From: Aureococcus anophagefferens
Taxonomy: Eukaryota; Sar; Pelagophyceae; Pelagomonadales; Pelagomonadaceae
NCBI RefSeq assembly: GCF_000186865.1
Contig: NW_008705572.1
Location: forward strand, 928,684-992,683
DNA length: 64,000 bases
Reading direction: 5' to 3'
Shown piece after piece: positions 46,954 through 54,680 of this stretch. Below the pieces are notes generated by a model that was not told where the DNA came from, made no database searches, and saw only the letters and a list, made by a program, of their open reading frames with translations. Made by a program: the position numbers and the translations under genes. Each line of letters starts with the position of its first letter. Within the stretch, counting starts at the first letter, position 1.

Positions 46954-48306
46954 CTAGTCGGGCGGCGGGGCCGCGACGATCCAGTCGAAGGTGCGCTCGC
47001 CCGCGCCGACGTCCGAGAGGATCTCCTCCTGCGCGTCGACGCGCCAGCCGCCGGCGTCGAGGTAGTCCCGGAGCCGCGGCGCGCCCGTGCCCTGGAGGAT
47101 GCCGTCCGTCCGCGCGCAGCCGACGACGACGAGGACGCCGCGCCGCGCGGCGAGAAGCCGCCGCGCGCCGCCGAGGTACGCGCGCACCGCGCTCTCCGGG
47201 TCCGCGTACAAGAAGAGCGCGTCGAAGGTGCCCTTGTCGAAAACGACGTCGGCGTGGGGCTCGCCCCAGGCGCGCGCGAGGAAGCCGTCCGCGGCCCCGA
47301 GTTCCCGCGCGTCCGCGACCGCGAGGCGCAGGTCCGGAAACCGCGACCGCTGGAGGTCGACGCACGCGGGCACGGCGTCGACGCCGCAGTAGTCCGCCAC
47401 GGCCGCGAGCCCCGCGCCGACGTCGCTGAGGCCGTGGCCGACCTCGAGCACGCGCGGCCGCGCGCCGAGCGGAGCGACGGCCGCCGCGAACTTGGGCGCG
47501 AGCGCGGCCCAGGAGCAGAACGCGTCGTGCGGGTCCGGCGGGCCGTCCGTGAGCGCGCCACTGTAGTACGCGTCGTAGTCGTCGATGTGGGGCTCCCGCG
47601 GCGGCGGCGCGGCGTAGTCGTCGAGGTGGGGCTCCCGCGGCGGCGGCGGCGCGGCGGGCGGCGGCGCCTCCGGATCATCCGCGGGCGCGCGGGCGACGAT
47701 CTGCGCGTAGTGCGTCGGCCGCACGTCGTCGTAGGTCGGCGCGATGCTCCGGCTCGCCGCGAGCTCCTCGACGGCGACGTCGCGGAAGCGCGTTTCGACG
47801 AGCGCGAGCGCGCGCGGCGCGCCGCCGCCGTAGCCGTCGTTGTCCGCGCCGCCGTGCTCGCGCGCGCACGCGAAGACGACGAGCCGCCCGCCGGGCCGCA
47901 ACGCGCGCGCGTAGGACGCGACGCAGGCGTCGGCGGCGGAGGCGTCCGCGTAGCAGAGCACGGCGTCGAGGCACGCCTTGTCGAGGACGACGTCGAAGCT
48001 CCGCGGCGGCAGGTCGCGCGCGTCGCGGACCTCCCACGCCAGCGCCGGGTGCGCGGCGCGCATGGCCGCGATGACCGTCGCCGAGCTGTCCATGGACACC
48101 GTGTCGTAGCCCAGCGCCGCGACGGACGCGGACAGCGACGCGTGGCCGCAGCCGACGACGGCGACGCGGCCGCCCGCGGGGCCCAGCAGCGCGCGCCAGC
48201 GCGCCTCGCCCAGCTCCGCAAAGTCGAAGAGCCAGTCGAAGGCCCGCTCGCCGAGCGCGCCCGACGCGTACTCGGCGTCCCAGAACGCGGCGTCGTGGTG
48301 CTCCAT
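46954..48306 (-). CDS. tandem-domain methyltransferase, METTL13/EFM-like
   Basis: A 450-residue protein with two SAM-binding domains. Domain 1 (about 1-205) opens FWDAEYASG..ERAFDWLFDF, then VAVVGCGHASLSASVAALGYD and VLDKACLDAVL. Domain 2 (about 260-450) has PRVLEVGHGLSDVG, VADARELG, DVVFDKGTFDALFLYAD and a final TFDWIVAAPPPD. The arrangement and the DKG-DA motif resemble METTL13 (eEF1A lysine/N-terminal methyltransferase) and its relatives. A linker holds the 11-residue repeat PPPREPH(L/I)DDY twice. Acts on translation factors in the cytosol if the homology holds. A (TG)n run sits just upstream of the start. Confidence 0.75.
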   Translation of the reverse strand: MEHHDAAFWDAEYASGALGERAFDWLFDFAELGEARWRALLGPAGGRVAVVGCGHASLSASVAALGYDTVSMDSSATVIAAMRAAHPALAWEVRDARDLPPRSFDVVLDKACLDAVLCYADASAADACVASYARALRPGGRLVVFACAREHGGADNDGYGGGAPRALALVETRFRDVAVEELAASRSIAPTYDDVRPTHYAQIVARAPADDPEAPPPAAPPPPREPHLDDYAAPPPREPHIDDYDAYYSGALTDGPPDPHDAFCSWAALAPKFAAAVAPLGARPRVLEVGHGLSDVGAGLAAVADYCGVDAVPACVDLQRSRFPDLRLAVADARELGAADGFLARAWGEPHADVVFDKGTFDALFLYADPESAVRAYLGGARRLLAARRGVLVVVGCARTDGILQGTGAPRLRDYLDAGGWRVDAQEEILSDVGAGERTFDWIVAAPPPD

Positions 48307-48698
48307 TGTGTGTGTGTGTTTAGGAGCCTGCGTTGTCGTTTGTACGCTTCAGAACGCAGTGTCGGCGCTTTGCATTGTTTGCATGTGCGCCTCAGATGAA
48401 GTCCGCGCTGGCGCACTGCTCTGCGTGCGCGCCTAGGCCATCACACGACGGTGAGGACTTGTGACAGGCGTGTCAATAATTGGGTTTTGTGGCAATCATT
48501 GCGCCTCGCATGGAGATTGAGCTCTTGTTGAAGTCCGCCACCCGCGCCGTCGCCGGCGCCGCGCCAGCCACTGCTCTGCGTGCGCGCCTAGGCCATCACC
48601 ACAGGGCGAGCCTTTGTGGTGCCAGCAAGTCCATCGCACTCCTCAGTTGGGTTGAGGCCTGCCGCCACCCGCGCCGTAGCCGGCGGCGCCAGCTAGCC
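48307..48698. repeat. divergent intergenic region with interleaved direct repeats
   Basis: The 392-bp gap holds a 31-bp sequence starting CACTGCTCTGCGTGCGCGCC at 48414-48444 and again at 48569-48599, and a second repeat (GCCACCCGCGCCGTCGCCGG-type) at about 48536-48570 and 48664-48698, the later copy ending at the start codon of the next gene. A (TG)n run starts at 48307. The pattern looks like a diverged segmental duplication of the promoter. Confidence 0.7.
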
Positions 48699-49550
48699 AT
48701 GCGGCGCCTCCTGAACGCATGGCTCGCCTGCGCCACCACCACCGCGCTGCGATGCGCGACACCTCCGCTTAAAAAAACGGGCCCGCAGACGCCAACTCCT
48801 TTCATCGACGACTCCGGCCTCCTCGACCGGTTCTTCATGCGCGTCTTCACGGCGCGCGTGCGCGAGGAGCTGGGCGGCGACGCGCGCCACGGCAGCGACG
48901 ACTTCGAGGGCCTCATCGAGGAGGTGCGCGTGCTGAACGCGCGCGGGCCGAGCCCGCGCGCGGCGCAGGCCGCCGGGCGGCGCATCCTCCGGCGGTGCTT
49001 CCCGCCCATGGTCTCGCCCGCGAACGGCTTCCGCGTCGAGCCCCTCTACGACGCGTACCGCCAGCTCTTCGCGCACGAAGTCTTCCGGCCCTACTCGGCG
49101 AAGTTGAACGCGTGGGTGACCCGGGCCTGCTCCTACTGGCTCATGGGCGCGTCCACCGTCGGCGACGTCGAGACGCCGGACGCGACCTGGGGCGACGGCG
49201 CGCACCAGAAGCTCGTCGTCGAGCGCTGCCGCTTTTTGGAGGCCGGCGGCTGCGCGTCCGCGTGCGTGAATCTGTGCAAGATCCCGACGCAGCGCTTCTT
49301 CGGCGAGGACATGGGGTTGCCCTTGCTCATGGAGCCCGACTACGAGGACTTCTCGTGCACGTTCTCGTTCGGTGTCGCGCCGCCCCCGCTGGCCGTGGAC
49401 GAGGCGCTCGACACGCCCTGCTTCTCCCAGTGCCCCGTGGCCGTCCAGGACCGGCCGCGGTGCCACCTCGTCGACGACGGCGACGCGGAGGCGGCGCTGC
49501 GGGACGCGATCCGGGCGGCGCCCCTGCCGGAGCGGCAGACCGCGCGATGA
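48699..49550 (+). CDS. beta-carotene isomerase D27-like protein
   Basis: A 283-residue protein with a targeting-type N-terminus (MRRLLNAWLACATTTALRC). The D27 (DUF4033) landmarks are in order: RPYSAKLNAWVTRACSYWLMG (family: WVTxxxCxWLMG), then KLVVERCRFLEAGGCASACV, NLCKIPTQRFFGEDMG, LPLLMEPDYEDFSCTFSFG-type sequence and a final CFSQCP. The paired Cys residues could hold iron. Plant D27 isomerises all-trans to 9-cis-beta-carotene in plastids. In an alga the same activity toward plastid carotenoids is likely but not certain; several D27-like paralogues have other substrates. Stop TGA at 49548-49550. Confidence 0.78.
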   Translation: MRRLLNAWLACATTTALRCATPPLKKTGPQTPTPFIDDSGLLDRFFMRVFTARVREELGGDARHGSDDFEGLIEEVRVLNARGPSPRAAQAAGRRILRRCFPPMVSPANGFRVEPLYDAYRQLFAHEVFRPYSAKLNAWVTRACSYWLMGASTVGDVETPDATWGDGAHQKLVVERCRFLEAGGCASACVNLCKIPTQRFFGEDMGLPLLMEPDYEDFSCTFSFGVAPPPLAVDEALDTPCFSQCPVAVQDRPRCHLVDDGDAEAALRDAIRAAPLPERQTAR

Positions 49551-49860
49551 CGCGCGCGTAACGTGCGGGAGTTCAGACCCCCTGCTTGCCAGGCCGCTGT
49601 AAAAAAAACTCGACGAGGCCAACACGGCAGGCACGATGAGCTCAACGATAGCTGCCCGCCGGTTCGAACATGGGCCATCGTCTCGAGTCCAAGGTTGGCA
49701 ATACAGGCTTCAAGATACTTCAACATGCTTACGTCGTAACTTACGGCTTTGATCCGGTAAAGTTTATGTAAAAGGAAATATCATATCTTTATTTTGTGTA
49801 ATATGATGCCAGTCGTCAAGGAAGGCCCTTGGCCTTACTCAACAGCCCGCCGGTTCGAAC
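49551..49860. repeat. AT-rich intergenic region with a 20-bp repeat reaching the next start codon
   Basis: This 310-bp gap is unusually AT-rich around 49740-49810 (ATATCATATCTTTATTTTGT). The 20-bp sequence GCCCGCCGGTTCGAACATGG occurs at 49654-49673 and at 49845-49864; the second copy contains the ATG of the following gene. CTCAAC precedes both at slightly different spacing. No RNA gene seen. Confidence 0.65.
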
Positions 49861-51710
49861 ATGGCAGCTTCCGCTGCCGTGCGGTGCCTCGTCGTACTCG
49901 GCGTCGCCCGCTGCGGCCCCGGCGGCGGCGGGCGCCGCGGCGGCCGCGGCGGCGGCGGCGCCGCCGCGGGCGGCGGCGCGAAGCCGCAACAAAAAAACGT
50001 CGTCAACATCGACGACTACCCCGGGGGCTACGTCGTCGCGTCGCAGCGGCCGCAGCAGGGCGTCTTCGCCGACCGCGAGGTGCTGCCCTTCTCGAGCGAC
50101 GAGGAGAAGCAGAAATGGTGCGACCTGCACTGGAAGGCCCACGGCAAGACCGGCGGCGCGAAGCAGGGCCAGCGGTGGGCCCGGGTCTGCCCCGCGCCCG
50201 AGGGCCACGGCCCCAAGTTCCAGCCCTGGCGCGACGCGAACCGCTGGAGCGGCTGCGCGGCGAAGCAGTTCGTCGGCCGCGTGTCCGGGCCCGGCGCCTA
50301 CGTCGAGCTCGGCCACAACGGGCCCGGGAGCTGCGTCGTCGGCGACGGCGACCGCGCGTACCCCGTGCACCTCAATTTGAAGCGGGACGCGCGGAACGCG
50401 CGGCCCCACCCGACGCTCGTCGACGGCCACGTCGCCCACGCCTTCGGGGTCTACCCCGACGAGGTGGCCCACAACATCAACCAGTTCCCGCGGCTGCTGC
50501 GGATCGCGCGCCACGTGCCCGCCAACTCCACGACGCTCCTCGTGCACGACTCGCGGCTCTGGCGCGAGTGGGTCGCCATGCTCGCGCGGCGGCGCATGAT
50601 CCCGGACGAGCTCAAGATCCGCTACGTGCCCATCCGGAAGACGGGGTCGACGATCTTCAAGCCCAGGGATCCGCGCGACAGCGTCTTCTTCGCCGGCGAG
50701 GCCCAGGGCAGCAAAAGGGTGATTCAACGTCGCTTCAACGTGAGTGTTCCGCGCGCGCGCGTTTCGGAAACAGCACCCACGCTTCGAGAGCGCTCCAAGA
50801 GATGATCGCTCGTCCAAAAATCAGCCGAAACGAGCGGAAAACGACCGAGATAGGAGCCTTTGAAGTTGGGAATTTCGCACCCTTTTGCTGCCCAGGCGAG
50901 GCCGTGCCCATCTTCCCGGACCACGTGTCCACGGGCTGGTACACGCTCGGCGGCGAGGAGACCTGCGCCTTCCAGCTCGCCCTGAACCGGACCTACGTGA
51001 GCCGCCTGTTGTCCGCGTGCCCGGACCCGGAGCCGAACACGCGCGAGATCCCGCACCTCGGAGGGTCCGTGCCCGCGCGGACCGCGGCCTGCGTCGTCGA
51101 GGTGCTCATCGTGTCGCGCCAGGACGCGCGGACGCGGTCCGTGAAGAACCACGACGCCATGGTGAAGCGCGTGCTGGCCGCGCTCGACGGCGCGCTCGCG
51201 CCCCGCGCGTGCGCCGTGAACGTCCGCGTCTTCGTCGGCAAGGAGCACACGCTCGCGTCGAGCGCGGCGGTCTGGCGGCGGGCCCACGTCGTCATCGCGC
51301 CCCACGGCGCGGCCCTGGCGAACGTCATCTTCGTCCAGCCGGACACGCTGCTCGTGGAGCTCGGCTACTACGCGGGCGCCCAGGGCAAGAAGGGCCCGTC
51401 GCTCCACGAGCGCGTGGGCAAAGAGCCCTGGCCCGCGCCCTACTACTGGGCCGCCGCGGCGTCGGCGGACTCCCAGCTCTTCGCCTCCATGGCCCAGGGG
51501 TCCTACAGCGGGCCCATGACCGCGGACCTCGACGACGTCGCGCGCCTCATGACCGACCGCGTCGCGCCGCGGCTGCTCGACCGGCCGGACCTCACGGCGC
51601 GCCACCTCGCGCCGCCGCCGTCGGGCGCCGCCTGCCCGCCCGCGCCGGGCTTCGCGAGCCTGCACGGGGGGGGAGACCGTCCCGGAGACGGACCCCCTAG
51701 GGCGCCCTAG
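49861..51710 (+). CDS. GT61-type (DUF563) glycosyltransferase-like protein, two exons
   Basis: Exons 49861-50695 and 50896-51710 give 549 residues. The first 40 residues are Gly/Ala-rich with a weak hydrophobic start (AVRCLVVLGVARCG). The middle has YVVASQRPQQGVFAD and FGVYPDEVAHNINQFPRLL. The GT61 core is near the C-terminus: HVVIAPHGAALANVIFVQP, then TLLVELGYY, which in EOGT and plant xylosyl/arabinosyl transferases is the conserved acceptor/donor block. HDSRLWREWV matches an upstream block of the family. Products add sugars in the ER or Golgi; the donor is unknown. The last 40 residues are Pro-rich. The splice joins FFAGEA to VPIFPDHV. Confidence 0.72.
50696..50895 (+). mobile_element. introner-type intron (GC-AG), 192-bp family
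   Basis: An 8-bp duplication GCGAGGCC flanks the element (50696-50703 and 50896-50903). The element (50704-50895, 192 bp, the same length as at 43278) starts CAGGGCAGCAAAAGGGTG and ends CACCCTTTTGCTGCCCAG. The intron starts at the GC of the left duplication, a rare GC-AG pair, and is phase 1. Removal gives AGEAVPIFPDHV in frame. Confidence 0.92.
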
Positions 51711-52701
51711 CGCGACGCGGTGAACACCGTTTCCCAAGCAATCCGAGAACGGTCGTCCTAGCACCCTAAAGGACTCCTCGACGTAGTTTAATCGGGGCGG
51801 CGGCCGCGCGATCGCACCAGTGGCGACCGCGGCGTCCCGAGGCCACGCGAGCCGCGTCAGCTTACGGGGCCCTGTCGGCCGCAGATCCAGCCCAGAGCCC
51901 GCGTTTGCGCGTCCGATCCAGTCCATGGGTGGTACGGGCCCGCGTGATGGGCTCAGCCGCAGCATGTCCGGCGTGTTCGTCGACCCGCCGCCGCTCAAAG
52001 ACGTCCTCGGTAGTTCCGGAGCGTTTCCTCGGCGCCACGAGTGAATCCGGTCGCCGCGCAGAGCATGTCGCTGTCGTACGCGTCACGACATACTAGACGA
52101 GTGCCGGGCTCGACCAGCTGCGTGCGACGCTGCGTTGGCGTCGCCCGAGCGGCGCGCGAAGGACTGCCGCCACTGGGAGACGGCCTTCGAACGCCCCGGC
52201 GCGCGTCGAAACGTGCGAGTTCCGCAACCAAAGCACCTCAGAGGTCGCCCAGGGGTACGAGGCCTTCGTCGCCACCGCCCAGGCCGGGAGGGACGCGCAC
52301 AGAGCGCCGACGGACGCGCCCACAGCCTCTCCAGGCGGCCCGAGCTCTCGACGCCGCCCGCGATCTTTTTGTCCGAGGATTTCGACCAATGAAAACCCAG
52401 CTTTTGCTCGATTCGACGCCTCCCAGGCGCGTCCAAACGCGGTCCCAGCCCCAGATTTTAGGACAGGATCCCCGTCAGTTACCACCTCCGAGTAGGAACC
52501 CAGGATTGCTTGGATATTGGCGTCGCGGAAGTCGGAATTCATTTCCCGTCACCCCCCCCTTGAGCCTGCCGCAAGCTTGCTGCCGGTGGTTGCATACAAA
52601 AGTGCACCATATGTTGCTCGACCACGAGACGGGCTCAACCAGGCACCGATCAGCTCGAGGTGCGCGGATCGGAGCGTGACTGAGTCGACGCGCGCCCCGC
52701 C
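51711..52701. other. 990-bp region without a confident gene
   Basis: Open frames exist on both strands (largest on plus 52041-52679) but their base composition is less biased than in the real genes, and none shows a domain. One frame around 52206-52300 reads TCEFRNQSTSEVAQGYEAFV, which has a coding look and may be a decayed exon. No tRNA or rRNA seen. It holds the upstream region of the next gene. Confidence 0.5.
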
Positions 52702-53832
52702 ATGGGCAAGATGCTGCTCCTGGCCCTGGGCGCCCTCGCGGGCGTCGCGTCGGGCCTCGTCGTGCGGCCCCCGGCGTCGCTCGGCGGCGCGCGCGCATCA
52801 TCGCGGAGGTTACGACAGAGCTGCGGCCGGCGGCGGCCCGGCGGCGCGCGGCGGCCCGGCGCCCTGGCCATGATGGAGGAGGTGGAGTGCGACGTCGTCA
52901 TCGTCGGCGGGGGCCCCGCGGGCTGCACCTGCGCCCTCTACACGAGCCGCGCGGACCTCAAGACGGTCATCGTCGACAAGAACCCGGCCGTCGGCGCGCT
53001 CGCGATCACGTCGCACATCGCCAACTACCCGGGCGTGGACAAGTCCATGACGGGCACGGAGCTCCTGGACCAGATGCGGGACCAGGCCGTGTCCTACGGC
53101 ACGGACTACCGGCGCGCGCAGGTCTTCATGGTCGACACGGACGGCGAGTTCAAGATGGTCTACACGCCCGACGCGACGATCAAGGCGCGCGCGCTGGTGC
53201 TGGCCACGGGGGCCATGGGCCGGCCGCCGTCCTTCGCCGGCGAGGGCGAGTACCTGGGCAAGGGCGTGTCCTACTGCGCGACGTGCGACGGCGCGTTCTA
53301 CCGCGAGTCCGAGGTCGCCGTCGTCGGCACGCACACGGACGCGATCGAGGAGGCGACGTTCCTCACCAAGTTCGCGTCCACGGTGCACTGGATCACGTCC
53401 AACGAGCCCAAGGCCGACGACGCGGAGGCCTGGGAGCTCATCGGGCTCGACAACGTCAAGCACTGGCCGCGGACCGCGATGAAGGCCGTCGAGGGCGACG
53501 CCTCGGGCGTCACGGGCGTGACCATCAAGCCCCGCGGCGAGGACGAGCTGCTGCTGCCCGTCGAAGGCTGCTTCATCTACATGTCGGGCTCGAAGCCCAT
53601 CACGGACTTCCTCCAGACGGGCCAGGTCGAGTTCAGGGACGACGGCGGCGTCGCCGTCGACGACAACATGGCCACGTCCATGCCGGGCGTCTACGCCATC
53701 GGCGACATCCGCAACACGCCCTTCAAGCAGGTCGTCGTCGCCGCCTCCGACGGCTGCATCGCCGCGATGGACATCGACCGGTACCTCAAGGGCCGGAACA
53801 AGGTCCGCGTGGACTGGGTCCACGACACGTGA
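52702..53832 (+). CDS. NADPH-thioredoxin reductase, low-Mr type, with leader
   Basis: A 376-residue FAD enzyme. The first 57 residues (MGKMLLLALGALAGVASGLV and a basic stretch) look like a signal/plastid or mitochondrial leader. FAD binding starts at CDVVIVGGGPAGCTCALYTS, the redox centre is SYCATCDGAFYRE (CATC, both Cys present), the NADPH site is VAVVGTHTDAIEEATFL (a variant of GGGxSA), and the FAD tail is MPGVYAIGDIRNTPFKQVV. This is the bacterial/plant NTR layout, so it should pass electrons from NADPH to thioredoxin in an organelle. The NADPH-loop GTHTDAIEE departs from the typical GGGDSA, which may change cofactor preference. Confidence 0.87.
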   Translation: MGKMLLLALGALAGVASGLVVRPPASLGGARASSRRLRQSCGRRRPGGARRPGALAMMEEVECDVVIVGGGPAGCTCALYTSRADLKTVIVDKNPAVGALAITSHIANYPGVDKSMTGTELLDQMRDQAVSYGTDYRRAQVFMVDTDGEFKMVYTPDATIKARALVLATGAMGRPPSFAGEGEYLGKGVSYCATCDGAFYRESEVAVVGTHTDAIEEATFLTKFASTVHWITSNEPKADDAEAWELIGLDNVKHWPRTAMKAVEGDASGVTGVTIKPRGEDELLLPVEGCFIYMSGSKPITDFLQTGQVEFRDDGGVAVDDNMATSMPGVYAIGDIRNTPFKQVVVAASDGCIAAMDIDRYLKGRNKVRVDWVHDT

Positions 53833-53884
53833 CGCCCGCCGCCGCGACGCCGCCCCCGCCCGCTGCTCGTTACACCTTCGTACG

Positions 53885-54517
53885 CTAGTGGCGGCCCGCG
53901 AGGTCCCGGTGGAACTCGGAGTAGGCGCAGTCGAGGTCGAAGCTCAGCTGCCGCGCCTGCTCGTCGTCGATCTCCGCGGACGCGCGCATCGCGTTGAGCT
54001 GGACGAGCCATTTTGCTAAAGCCGCCTTGCCCGCCGCGCAGGGCACGTGGGGCACGCGCCCGAGGCCCGCGGCGAGGTCCGCGACGAGCGGCTGGACCTC
54101 GTCGACGGCGCGCTGGTCGAGCTTGAGCGCGTCCATGGCCGTGATGAAGTGCTGGACGCACTCGGCGACGCGCACGGTCTCGCTCGCGTCGCCCGCGTCC
54201 GTCGCGTGGAGCACCGTCGCGGGCGCGCCGCAGCGGACGAGGCGGTCGCGCGCGCGCGGGCAGTCCATCCGCCACTCGGCGATGAACGACGACGCGTCCT
54301 CGATGCCGCCGCCGAGCTTTAATGCTGATTCGCTGCTCTTGAACTGGGAGATGAGCTTGAGGCACGCCTTCTCGTAGCGCGCCTCGTCGATGGCGTCGCG
54401 CGCGTAGGCCTTCTCGAGGTGCTCCGTGGCCTTGATGATGGCGTAAAAGTCGGCGAGGTCCGTGTAGCGCCGCCGCTCCTTCGTCGACGAGAAGAGCTGG
54501 AGGTCGGCGTCGGCCAT
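53885..54517 (-). CDS. VPS28: ESCRT-I subunit VPS28
   Basis: From the ATG at 54517 the product has 210 residues, close to the usual 210-240. It begins LQLFSSTKERRRYTDLADFY and AIIKATEHLEKAYARDAI, the family's N-terminal coiled/headpiece region, with KLISQFKSS, and WRMDCPRARDRL. The C-terminal four-helix domain follows (FITAMDALKLDQRAVDEVQP, KWLVQLNAMRASAEIDDEQA, ending LDCAYSEFHRDLAG), which binds ESCRT-II. VPS28 bridges ESCRT-I and ESCRT-II in sorting ubiquitinated cargo into multivesicular bodies. The frame is open further upstream to 54736 but composition drops there. It converges with the thioredoxin reductase gene (52 bp). Confidence 0.9.
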   Translation of the reverse strand: MADADLQLFSSTKERRRYTDLADFYAIIKATEHLEKAYARDAIDEARYEKACLKLISQFKSSESALKLGGGIEDASSFIAEWRMDCPRARDRLVRCGAPATVLHATDAGDASETVRVAECVQHFITAMDALKLDQRAVDEVQPLVADLAAGLGRVPHVPCAAGKAALAKWLVQLNAMRASAEIDDEQARQLSFDLDCAYSEFHRDLAGRH

Positions 54518-54680
54518 CGCGGTGACGTTTCCGCGCCGGCGCGCCCGAGTCGCGACGCGACGACGAGGAGCGCGGCGCAGGCGCGCGGCGGGAGCTGTGA
54601 GATGCGGCACCTTCGCCCGGCGCAGGCTCGTGTTGACTCGTAGCGTTGGCATGGGCGCCTGAGACGCAGCCCTGACCGCC

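Noticed and set aside
49654..49680. tRNA gene suggested by GGTTCGAAC
   Set aside because: No matching acceptor, D or anticodon stems around it.
52041..52679. Plus-strand 212-residue frame
   Set aside because: Unbiased codons, no domain, overlaps frames of similar quality on both strands.
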